This document shows positions 53,150 through 61,065 of a DNA stretch of 64,000 nucleotides, one piece after another; the first letter of the stretch is position 1, and every line of letters begins with the position of its first letter. The notes under the pieces are model-generated. The model did not search any database, was not told the DNA's origin, and worked only from the letters and a program-made list of their open reading frames with translations. The stretch is from NCBI RefSeq assembly GCF_900115245.1, contig NZ_FOVT01000001.1:806001-870000 (forward strand), read 5' to 3'. The stretch is from Mesorhizobium sp. NFR06 (lineage in GTDB: Bacteria; Pseudomonadota; Alphaproteobacteria; Rhizobiales; Rhizobiaceae). The position numbers were made by a program, and so were the translations under genes.

Positions 53150-54865
53150 TTGGATGAGGTTGCCGAGGAGGTATGGATCCTGTCGCGAACTCAGCTAGCC
53201 TCGGCGGCCATTCTGATCGCTACGCTGGTCTTTGAGGCAAGGGTTGCCCTAACGGGCGGCGCTGATCCGGCATTCCTTGAATTTGTTCCAGCGATAGTTG
53301 TCATCGCCTTCCTGGAGAACCGCTGGCTTGCGCTCGCGGCAACGCTTGTGATGGCGCTCGCTGGCCTGGCTGCCCGGATATTCATGGGCGGCCAGGCTCC
53401 CGTCGAAGAGTTTGTACGCGCCACCCTGCTTTTGCTTTCCGGCGGGATGATCGCCTTTCTTTTCGATCGGTCGAGGAAAGATTTGCGTGCCGCGTTAGAC
53501 GTCAAGCTGGCTGCGGTCGAAGCTGCCGAGACGCGTTACCGCCGGGCATTTGAACGCGCCGCAATGGGCTTTGCCGCCGCCGACGACAATGGCGAATTGC
53601 TGCGACTGAACAAGCGACTCTGCACCTTGCTCGGTTACCTCGAGGATGATCTTGTCGGGCGGCGGATGGAGGAGCTCGTCCATCAGGATGATCGTGCCCA
53701 ACTCATAAAATCGCTGGCAGGATTGAACGCCGAGACGCCGTCGTTCGGCTCGGAAATACGTCTGATCAGAAGGGACGGCAGCACGCTTTGGGTTTGGCTG
53801 ACGCTGTCTCTCTCCGCGCCGGAGGCGGCGCCGTTGGACAGCCTGTTCGTGGTGGTCGATGACATAACCGAGCGAAGAGCCGCGCGTGAAGCGCTCATAG
53901 CTCAGAACGAGTGGCTCGACCTCGCATTGTCGGCCGGCCGATTGGGTACCTGGCGGATAGAATACGGCCAAGATGTCGTCTCGGGCTCAAAGCAGTTCTG
54001 GGACATTCTCGGGTTGTCGCCAGCTGCATCCCGCCCCCTTTCCGATCTGTCGTCGATCGTCCACCCCGCAGACTGGGCCACGCTCGCATCGCCTCCCGGA
54101 AATGATCATCCAGGGGCCAATTACGACGTGGAGGTTCGTCTCAAGCGACCAGACGGCCAGATCCGTTGGGTTGCCTTGCGAGGACGCGAGGAAAAGCACG
54201 ATGGCCGTTATCGGCGAATTGGCATTGCCGCGGATTTGACCGAGCGACGCCAAACCACACTGTTGCGGGCGGCGGTACGCAGACAAGAAAAAATGATGCT
54301 TGAACAGCGCCACAGGTTCAGCAATCTGTTCCCCGTCCTCACCGCGATAGTGAAGATGATCGATGCGCCGGACGGCGATCTCGTCAAATTCAAGGAAACG
54401 CTTGTCGAGCGAATTCGCGCGCTCGAGGCGACACATATGCTGCTCACGAACAGCGTGGATGGATCATCGACCATTCGGGATCTCGTCGCTCAAGAACTCA
54501 AGCCCTTCTCGGAAGCCGGCAAGACAATGATCGCAGGTCCTGACATCAGGATTTCGGGCGGGGCGGCGGAGAGTTTTGCGATGATAGTCCATGAACTCAC
54601 CACCAATTCGATCAAGCATGGCGTGCTCGGCGACACGCAGGGCAAGATTGAGGCGCGTTGGGCTTTCGCCCCAGGCGATGAGATTGTCTTTGACTGGACC
54701 GAGACAGGGCGCCAGCGCGCAGTTCCGATCAAGCGCCAGGGTTTTGGATCGATGGTCCTTGGGATCGACGGAACGCCTCTTGTGGGTCATTCCTCGCAAT
54801 TGGAAATGCGGGAGGATGGATTGCGATATTCCCTCCGCCTGTCGTCCAAGGAAGTCCAAGCCTAA
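53150..54865 (+). CDS. HWE-family sensor histidine kinase with two PAS domains
   Basis: The 571-residue protein has an N-terminal membrane region (about 15-105, three to four helices), two PAS/PAC modules (about 125-245 and 250-375; RIEYGQDVV, VRLKRPDGQIRWVALRGRE), and an HWE/HisKA_2 kinase core: H-box EQRHRFSNLFPVL, N-box HELTTNSIKHG, DWTETG (the W-x-E hallmark) and GFGSMVLG. HWE kinases are most common in Rhizobiales. It probably pairs with the convergent NarL-type regulator downstream. The start is a TTG at 53150, which is uncertain; a GAGGAGGT lies inside the coding region. Confidence 0.88.
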   Translation: MDEVAEEVWILSRTQLASAAILIATLVFEARVALTGGADPAFLEFVPAIVVIAFLENRWLALAATLVMALAGLAARIFMGGQAPVEEFVRATLLLLSGGMIAFLFDRSRKDLRAALDVKLAAVEAAETRYRRAFERAAMGFAAADDNGELLRLNKRLCTLLGYLEDDLVGRRMEELVHQDDRAQLIKSLAGLNAETPSFGSEIRLIRRDGSTLWVWLTLSLSAPEAAPLDSLFVVVDDITERRAAREALIAQNEWLDLALSAGRLGTWRIEYGQDVVSGSKQFWDILGLSPAASRPLSDLSSIVHPADWATLASPPGNDHPGANYDVEVRLKRPDGQIRWVALRGREEKHDGRYRRIGIAADLTERRQTTLLRAAVRRQEKMMLEQRHRFSNLFPVLTAIVKMIDAPDGDLVKFKETLVERIRALEATHMLLTNSVDGSSTIRDLVAQELKPFSEAGKTMIAGPDIRISGGAAESFAMIVHELTTNSIKHGVLGDTQGKIEARWAFAPGDEIVFDWTETGRQRAVPIKRQGFGSMVLGIDGTPLVGHSSQLEMREDGLRYSLRLSSKEVQA

Positions 54866-55064
54866 ATGCATGTCGCCCAGAAGGGTGCGCGGTTCCGGGA
54901 CGACGGCATGCAGCAAACAAAGACTTAAGAGCGCGTCGCCCGAACCCGTTTCAGCGCAACGCGTTAGAGCAATTCCAGGAAAACTGTGACACCGTTTTCC
55001 GTCGGGAATTGCGCCAAAACAAAGGATAGAGCGTGTCGCCGTTTCCGTGAAACGGTGAAATGCC
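54866..55064 (+). repeat. Composite intergenic repeat, A unit followed by B unit
   Basis: The A unit (54866-54965) and B unit (54966-55064) are joined head to tail and fill the gap between two convergent genes. Inside B, CCGTTTCCGTGAAACGG forms a small perfect hairpin. The A unit carries GCGCGTCGCC and GCAACGCG arms. This is the most complete copy in the window and may also act as a bidirectional transcript end. Confidence 0.8.
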
Positions 55065-55069
55065 CTGGC

Positions 55070-55726
55070 TCACACCGTCCCGAACCAGGTCTTTATCAGA
55101 ACTGCCGCCTCCGTGCGGTTTCGGACCCCCAATTCCCGCATGATTGCCGCCGCATGAATCTTTGTCGTAGCCTCGGCAATATCGAGGTCTCGGGCTATTT
55201 CCTTGTTCGAGTATCCCTCCGCCATCAGCCTCAAAACATCCTTTTGCCGGGATGTGAGCCTTTCGAGAGCGCCGGCGCCGGCGCTGCCCCCGTGACGGAT
55301 CTCCAGCGCCGGCGCGTGGGTTCCCAACTGCCGGGACAGAAGCGCCGGGACGTATATGCGGCCCGACAGGATTTCCTTGACCGCCAGCACGACCTCGTCA
55401 TCGCTTTGCGATTTCACGATATAGCCGTGCAGCCCCACATTGAGTGCGGTCAGTATTTCGGAGCGTGAATCGTTTCCGGAAATAATCGCGAACCGCGTGG
55501 CCGGATAGGCAGCCAGGACATCGCCAAGCACTTCTTGCGTGAACAGCCCCGGCATGTTCAGGTCAAGCATCGCGAGGCTGACGCATTCGTGTTCTGCAAG
55601 GAGGCCAACCACGGCATCGAAGCAAGTGGCCTCGAATATCTCGACGCCTTCGATGCCGGCAGTCAGCGCCAACCGCAAGCCACGCCGGTAGAGCCCGTGA
55701 TCATCGGCGATGACAATCTTGAACAT
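55070..55726 (-). CDS. NarL/FixJ-type response regulator
   Basis: The 218-residue protein has a receiver domain (FKIVIADDHGLYRRGL; phospho-Asp in LAMLDLNMP; conserved Lys in GYIVKSQ) and a C-terminal LuxR-type HTH (LTSRQKDVLRLMAEGYSNKEIARDLDIAEATTKIHAAAIMRELGV). The ATG at 55726 begins directly at the receiver domain. It is convergent with the HWE kinase gene and is the probable partner. Its DNA targets cannot be told from sequence. Confidence 0.9.
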   Translation of the reverse strand: MFKIVIADDHGLYRRGLRLALTAGIEGVEIFEATCFDAVVGLLAEHECVSLAMLDLNMPGLFTQEVLGDVLAAYPATRFAIISGNDSRSEILTALNVGLHGYIVKSQSDDEVVLAVKEILSGRIYVPALLSRQLGTHAPALEIRHGGSAGAGALERLTSRQKDVLRLMAEGYSNKEIARDLDIAEATTKIHAAAIMRELGVRNRTEAAVLIKTWFGTV

Positions 55727-56170
55727 TTTACCCCAACGCACGCACTTCCGGCTCGGGGACAACAGTAAGCGTCCAGAACTTTTTTTGCCTAAGGACTAAT
55801 TCTGTGACGAATGCGGAGCCCGCCGCCAACCGGAACCCAACAGAGTATCGAGCCTCAATGTTACCTATTCGAACAAAAAAAGCTACTCCGCGTTTACCAC
55901 GACGCAAAGTCGGACCTTGGTCCCTGGCCATTGGCGCCATCCGCCCTCTGGTGCAGCGCACCAACGTCGCCTGCCATTTTCGCCATGACCCGGCAGAGCG
56001 CCATTCGAACGCACGACGACACGCCCACCGCCCGAGCGTAATTTCTCGCCCTATTCGGAGCACGTCCGGTAGGTCAGGTGGCTGGATCCCCACCGCGGCC
56101 GCACGAGTGAGGTTCCGGTCGCCGAGTTCGATTGTTGGCTTGTGTCGGCCATGTGCGCAGGGAGTGTCAT
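55727..56170. promoter_or_regulatory. Divergent region between response regulator and nucleotidyltransferase
   Basis: This stretch of about 440 bases must hold promoters for the leftward regulator and for the rightward polysaccharide genes. A frame of about 150 codons crosses it, but its codon use and lack of motifs argue against a gene. AT-rich spots lie near 55778-55800 and 55860-55885. GGAG six bases before the ATG at 56171 is the ribosome-binding site. Confidence 0.45.
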
Positions 56171-56893
56171 ATGAAAGCGGTTATCCAATGTGGTGGAATG
56201 GGCATGCGGCTTCGCCCGTTCACCTCGGTTCTGCCAAAGCCTCTGATGCCTATCGGTGCGCGCCCGGTGCTTGAGCTGTTGCTGAAATGGCTGCGGCGCA
56301 ACGGCATTGAAAACGTCTATGTGACAACCGGCTACCTGGGTCACCTGATCCGCAGCGTGTGCGGGGATGGTTCGCAGTGGAACCTCAAGATCCGCTACAC
56401 GCAAGAGATGGAACCGCTCGGGACCATCGGCCCGCTCTCCCTGATCAGGGATGAACTCGACGAACCCTTTCTTGTCCTCAACGGCGACGTGCTTACCGAC
56501 CTCAGCCTCAGCCGCTTCGTGGCGGCGCATCGGGCTCACAAGGATCTGGTTACAATCGCCACGTCGGCGCGTGTCACCAAGATGGACTTCGGCGTCATCG
56601 ACGAGGTCAATGACACTGTCCAGGTGTTTCGCGAAAAGCCTTCGCTGACGCATTTGGTCAGCATGGGGATTTATTGCATGGATCCAGCCGTGCTGCGGTT
56701 CATTCCATCGGGCATTCCCTTCGGATTCGACGATCTCATGCTGCAAATGCTCCAGGATGGGCAGGTCGTGCACGTCTACAAGCACCAAGGCCTTTGGCTC
56801 GACATTGGCCGGGTCGAAGACTTTCAGAAGGCGCAGGCGATTTCCTGGGAGGAGCAATCGGCTTCCATCGAGGTTGCCGCGGCTGCAGCTTAA
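56171..56893 (+). CDS. NDP-sugar nucleotidyltransferase
   Basis: The 240-residue protein has the sugar nucleotidyltransferase signature QCGGMGMRLRPFTSVLPKPLMPIG near the N-terminus (the first 20 residues carry the G-G-x-G-x-R-L motif), a second Lys-containing block (VFREKPSLTHLVSMGIYCM) and LNGDVLTD for metal binding. It activates a sugar-1-phosphate with an NTP; the exact nucleotide and sugar cannot be set. It is the first gene of the second polysaccharide block, 41 bases before the aminotransferase. Confidence 0.88.
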   Translation: MKAVIQCGGMGMRLRPFTSVLPKPLMPIGARPVLELLLKWLRRNGIENVYVTTGYLGHLIRSVCGDGSQWNLKIRYTQEMEPLGTIGPLSLIRDELDEPFLVLNGDVLTDLSLSRFVAAHRAHKDLVTIATSARVTKMDFGVIDEVNDTVQVFREKPSLTHLVSMGIYCMDPAVLRFIPSGIPFGFDDLMLQMLQDGQVVHVYKHQGLWLDIGRVEDFQKAQAISWEEQSASIEVAAAAA

Positions 56894-56934
56894 GGCGCCT
56901 TTCGGCGCGTGCGAAAGTTCACCGGGAGGTTGGG

Positions 56935-58071
56935 ATGCTCTTGGTTAGTGCCCCCATGTTGGGTGTGCCGGAGAAGGCCGCCTTGTCGAAAGTGATCGAC
57001 AGCGGCTGGTTGACGATGGGCGAGCGGGTCAGGGCATTCGAAGAGGCATTTGCCGCCATGCACGGTGCTGACGATTGCGTCGCCGTCAACTCCTGCACCG
57101 CAGCCCTTCACCTGATTCTGTATGGACTCGGGATCGGGCCCGGCGACGAGGTTCTGGTGCCTTCCTTGACGTTTGTGGCGACCGTCAACGCGGTCTTGTA
57201 CGTTGGTGCCAAGCCGGTCTTCGTCGATATAGAATCCGATGACGTGCCGCTGATGTCGGTCGAAGACGCCGAAGCGAAGTGCACCCCCCGCACCAGAGCT
57301 GTGATCCTGGTCCATTTTGCGGGCTATCTTGCAAACAAGGAGCAGTGGCAGACATTCGCAAGCGTGCGAGGGCTCTACATCATCGAGGACGCGGCACATG
57401 CTCCCGGCCTGAAGGAGGTTGGGACCTTTGGCGCCGGAGCGGCCTTCAGCTTCTACGGCAACAAGAACATGACCACCGCCGAAGGCGGCGTGGTCATTAC
57501 GCGCGACCCCGACTTGCGCGAGAAGATCCGCCAGGCGCGTGGCCACGGCATGACCACCGGCACGCGTCAGAGACTGAACAGCCGCACCCCGCAATATGAC
57601 GTGACCATGCTGGGCTTCAACTATCGCATGGATGAAATGCGGGCTGCCATCGGCCTGGTTCAGCTTCGCAATCTGCAGGAATGGAATGAGGTCAGACGCA
57701 TACTTGTCGCGCTCTATCGACGCCTCATCGCCATGCGCTGTCCGGCCATCTCCCTGCCATTTGCCGAAACGCGCCCCTCCGCATATCACATCATGCCGAT
57801 CCTCTTGCCGCGCTACGTCAGCAGGCAAGACGTCATCGATGAGTTGCGGGCGCAGGGCATACAGACGACAATTCACTATCCGCCCGTGCATCATATGACG
57901 CTCTACCGGGAACTCTTCCCCGGGGTTCACCTGCCGCGCACGGAGGATTTCGCCGACCGTGAGCTGACCATTCCACTCCATCCCCAGATAACGTCGCCCG
58001 TGGCTGAGGCCGTGGTTGATGCTCTGGCGTCCGCCCTCAGCATCGGCGCTCGGGCAGGGACAGCGGCATGA
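56935..58071 (+). CDS. DegT/DnrJ/EryC1/StrS-family sugar aminotransferase
   Basis: The 378-residue PLP enzyme has NSCTAALHLILYGLGIGPGDEV, IEDAAHAPG and the PLP-lysine motif FYGNKNMTTAEGG. It transfers an amino group to a 4-keto (or 3-keto) NDP-sugar. The LegB-like dehydratase two genes downstream would supply a 4-keto-6-deoxy sugar, giving a 4-amino-4,6-dideoxy product. GGGAGG before the ATG at 56935 is a good ribosome-binding site. The stop overlaps the sugar-transferase start as ATGA. Confidence 0.92.
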   Translation: MLLVSAPMLGVPEKAALSKVIDSGWLTMGERVRAFEEAFAAMHGADDCVAVNSCTAALHLILYGLGIGPGDEVLVPSLTFVATVNAVLYVGAKPVFVDIESDDVPLMSVEDAEAKCTPRTRAVILVHFAGYLANKEQWQTFASVRGLYIIEDAAHAPGLKEVGTFGAGAAFSFYGNKNMTTAEGGVVITRDPDLREKIRQARGHGMTTGTRQRLNSRTPQYDVTMLGFNYRMDEMRAAIGLVQLRNLQEWNEVRRILVALYRRLIAMRCPAISLPFAETRPSAYHIMPILLPRYVSRQDVIDELRAQGIQTTIHYPPVHHMTLYRELFPGVHLPRTEDFADRELTIPLHPQITSPVAEAVVDALASALSIGARAGTAA

Positions 58072-58742
58072 ACGCTTTCGACATGCCCATTCGCAAGCTT
58101 GCAATGAGCTGTGTAAGCCACGGACGCGGCCGACGCGCCATGGACATCATTGCCGCATCCGCGGCGCTGATCGTCCTGTCGCCGCTCATGCTGTTTGTTG
58201 CCGTGGCGCTGCTGATCGAAGGTGGTCGCCCAATACTTTTTGTCCAGCCGCGCATAGGCGCCGGCGGCCAGCTTTTCCGTATGTACAAGTTCCGGAAGTT
58301 CGATCCGCGATGCGATGCGGGCGGCCTTGCGCTGACCCTTGCCAATGACACCCGGATGACGGCCGTGGGCAGGCTTCTCGCTTCCAGCAAATTGGATGAA
58401 CTGCCGCAACTGTGGAACGTCCTCAAAGGCGAAATGGCCATCGTCGGTCCGCGCCCCGAGAGCCTATCTTTCGCCGAATGTTTCAGAGACGGTTATGAGG
58501 CTGTTTTGCAGTACAAGCCGGGCTTGTTCGGCCCTGCTCAGATCATGTTCCGCCATGAAGCGCTTTTCTATCCCAGGGACGTCGAGCCGACCGTTTTCTA
58601 CAAGGAAGTTCTGTTTCCGGCAAAGGCGAGGATGGATCTTTCTTACTATGGTCGCCGCACCATCGTCTCGGACGCGATACTCATCATTCGAGGTGTTCTA
58701 ATCGTTCTTGGCATGACCGCGGATCGTCCAGTCGGCACATGA
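58068..58742 (+). CDS. Initiating sugar-phosphate transferase (PglC/WcaJ/ExoY family)
   Basis: The 224-residue protein has one N-terminal membrane segment (about 28-52), then the bacterial sugar transferase core: FRMYKFRKFD, KLDELPQLWNVLKGEMAIVGPRPE and KPGLFGPAQI. These enzymes attach the first sugar-phosphate to undecaprenyl phosphate. Its short length and single membrane segment resemble the PglC type rather than WcaJ, which has extra helices. Next to aminotransferase and LegB-like genes it may use an amino-dideoxy sugar. Confidence 0.9.
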   Translation: MNAFDMPIRKLAMSCVSHGRGRRAMDIIAASAALIVLSPLMLFVAVALLIEGGRPILFVQPRIGAGGQLFRMYKFRKFDPRCDAGGLALTLANDTRMTAVGRLLASSKLDELPQLWNVLKGEMAIVGPRPESLSFAECFRDGYEAVLQYKPGLFGPAQIMFRHEALFYPRDVEPTVFYKEVLFPAKARMDLSYYGRRTIVSDAILIIRGVLIVLGMTADRPVGT

Positions 58743-58798
58743 ACGTTTCGTGCGGTCGCTCGCGGCACTTGCAAAGTTAGGGTCAAAGAGGTCGAGTC

Positions 58799-59803
58799 AT
58801 GACCTACAAGGGAAAGAGAGTTCTGGTCACCGGCGCGGATGGCTTTATAGGGTCGCATCTGACTGAAGCTCTGGTTCGCGGCGGGGCCGATGTGACGGCG
58901 TTGGCTCTCTATAACTCGTTCGACAGCCATGGGTGGCTGGACGATCTGCCGGACGACGTCAGATCCCAGCTCAAACTCGTCCGCGGCGACGTTCGCGACA
59001 GCGCGTTCCTGAACCGGATCGTACGCGGCCAAGCCGTCGTATTTCATCTCGCGGCATTGATCGCCATTCCGTATTCTTACGCAGCCGCCCAGTCATACGT
59101 GGAGACCAACGTCCTGGGCACCGTAAACGTCCTTGAAGCGGCGCGGCAGTGGGACACCGAGCGCGTGGTGCACACCTCGACCAGTGAGGTTTACGGCACC
59201 GCCCTGACCATGCCGATCAACGAAACTCACCCGCTGCAGGGTCAATCGCCATACTCGGCCTCCAAGATCGGGGCCGACATGATGGCGGAATCTTACGCTC
59301 GCTCCTTCGACGTTCCAGTCGTGGTGCTTCGTCCGTTCAACACATTCGGACCGCGGCAGAGCGAACGGGCAATCGTTCCGACCCTCATCAGGCAGGCCCT
59401 CGACCAAAAATGCCGTGCCATCATGGTGGGAGATACCAGTCCGGTTCGCGACCTTACCTTCGTTGAAGACACCGCCGCGGCGTTTCTCAGCGCAGGCTCT
59501 GCCGAGCTCGAATTCGGGCGTGCCTATAATGCCGGAAGCCAGCGTGCCGTGACGATATCGGACGTGCTGGACCTGGTGCTTGAGTTGAGCGGCTCCAACA
59601 AGCCCGTCCACCGCGACGAGAGCAGGTTGCGCCCGCAAAATTCCGAGGTCCGGGCGCTGCTGGCGGATTCATCCCGGCTTGCGAACGCAACAGGATGGAG
59701 CGCGCAAACGGAGCTGCGCGAAGGTTTGAGACGCACCATCGCGTGGTGGCGGGCGCGCCTCAACAGGGGCCTGGTACGTCATGAGATGGGCTACATGACA
59801 TGA
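58799..59803 (+). CDS. legB: LegB-like NAD-dependent NDP-sugar 4,6-dehydratase
   Basis: The 334-residue extended SDR protein has VLVTGADGFIGSHLTEAL, the TSTSEVYG block, SPYSASKIGAD with catalytic Tyr and Lys, and RPFNTFGPRQS. The segments ALYNSFDSHGWLDDLP and HLAALIAIPYSY are characteristic of LegB-type UDP-GlcNAc 4,6-dehydratases as I know them. It should form a 4-keto-6-deoxy-HexNAc nucleotide for the aminotransferase. It lies 56 bases after the sugar transferase and overlaps the next gene as ATGA. Confidence 0.85.
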   Translation: MTYKGKRVLVTGADGFIGSHLTEALVRGGADVTALALYNSFDSHGWLDDLPDDVRSQLKLVRGDVRDSAFLNRIVRGQAVVFHLAALIAIPYSYAAAQSYVETNVLGTVNVLEAARQWDTERVVHTSTSEVYGTALTMPINETHPLQGQSPYSASKIGADMMAESYARSFDVPVVVLRPFNTFGPRQSERAIVPTLIRQALDQKCRAIMVGDTSPVRDLTFVEDTAAAFLSAGSAELEFGRAYNAGSQRAVTISDVLDLVLELSGSNKPVHRDESRLRPQNSEVRALLADSSRLANATGWSAQTELREGLRRTIAWWRARLNRGLVRHEMGYMT

Positions 59804-61065
59804 AGCTCTCCGCGCTTGCCGCATTGTTGCTGGTCTGTATTGCCGCATTTCTCAGTCTGCGGCCGGCCGGCGGTCAGGGGAGCAACGCGTCCACCGGCTT
59901 CGTCGCGCCGATTGCGATGGAGCTGCCGGCGTATCTTCACCCCGCGACGGACCCCGCGTTCGGCACAAGCATCGTTCGCGTCACCAAGCCCGGGGCGCTT
60001 GGAAATGGTGTGGTTTGCGGACCCAAATATTGCAGCCATCGCTATTCGAGCGCGCAAGCCTGGAACGCGGACCAGACGTTGCTGCTCCTCGACAATGGCT
60101 GCAATGGAATGTGCTTTCTCGATGGGCACACCTATGTGGCGCTGTTTTGGCGCCGCAGAGGGGGGGAGTGCGAATGGCATCCTCGAAACGCCGAATTGAT
60201 GATCTGTGTTCAAGATCGGGCGGTCTCGACCTGGGCGCCGCGGACGAACCACGAAGACGTTCTTTTCACATCGCCGGATTATCACGATCTGCAATTCGGA
60301 CCTTCGAAGGGCAATCCAAGCCGGGACGGAAGTCGCATCGCGGTCCGCGCAATCCGCAAGGACGGCGCGGACGTCGTTTTTGCCTATGATCTGAACCGGC
60401 GGTCGAAATTCCCGGACATCGACCTTTCTCAGGTCCCCGGGACGGCGAGTTCCTGCACGATCTCCCCGCTCGGAACGTATATCCTGTGTTTCCAAAACCG
60501 CGCCGACGGTACGGAGCAGCGGGCCATCTTCACGGTTGACGGCACCTTGCGCCAGAGATGGACGGATCATCACCGGCCGGGCCATGGCGATCTGACGGTC
60601 GACGCTGACGGCAGCGAAGTCTATGTCGGCATCAGTAAATCCGCTCCCGACAAGTTCCAGATAATCAAGCGCAGGCTGTCGGACGGTAAGGCGACGTCCC
60701 TTACAGCATATGGCCAGGCGGAGCATGCATCGACACGCGCCGTGGCCAGGGGCGATTGGGTCTTCCTGAGCTACGGCGGCAATCCGGACGAGGTATCGGC
60801 CAATCCGGGCTGGGCTCCTTATGCGCGCGAGGTCATCGCTCTTCGCATCGACGGCAGCGGCGCCGTCCGTCGCATCGTGCAGACGCGAAATCCTCCCTCG
60901 GACTACTGGAGCGAGACGCATGCGTCGCCTTCTCCGGATGGCTCCCAGGTGATCTGGTCGAGCAATTGGGGCGTGCCGGGTGGTCCGGTTTACGAGTTCG
61001 TCTCCCGCCTCGACTGGAACGAACAGCAAAATCCGAAGGAGGTTGTCGCCAATGACCAGCATTAG
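59800..61065 (+). CDS. Exported beta-propeller-like protein of unknown function
   Basis: The 421-residue protein has an N-terminal signal peptide (MKLSALAALLLVCIAAFLSL, cleavage near Gly24-Gln26). The remainder has repeating beta-rich blades with SPDG-type turns (GNPSRDGSRIAVRAI, HASPSPDGSQVIWSSNWG), similar to TolB- or oligogalacturonate-lyase-like propellers, and several Cys residues (about 73-130). It is locked between legB (ATGA overlap) and the export gene (14-base overlap), so a role in periplasmic polysaccharide handling or trimming is plausible. No catalytic residues are assigned. Confidence 0.7.
   Translation: MKLSALAALLLVCIAAFLSLRPAGGQGSNASTGFVAPIAMELPAYLHPATDPAFGTSIVRVTKPGALGNGVVCGPKYCSHRYSSAQAWNADQTLLLLDNGCNGMCFLDGHTYVALFWRRRGGECEWHPRNAELMICVQDRAVSTWAPRTNHEDVLFTSPDYHDLQFGPSKGNPSRDGSRIAVRAIRKDGADVVFAYDLNRRSKFPDIDLSQVPGTASSCTISPLGTYILCFQNRADGTEQRAIFTVDGTLRQRWTDHHRPGHGDLTVDADGSEVYVGISKSAPDKFQIIKRRLSDGKATSLTAYGQAEHASTRAVARGDWVFLSYGGNPDEVSANPGWAPYAREVIALRIDGSGAVRRIVQTRNPPSDYWSETHASPSPDGSQVIWSSNWGVPGGPVYEFVSRLDWNEQQNPKEVVANDQH

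Noticed and set aside
55804-56274. ORF of 156 codons upstream of and overlapping the nucleotidyltransferase
   Set aside because: It overlaps the start of a well-supported gene in another frame and has noncoding-like composition.
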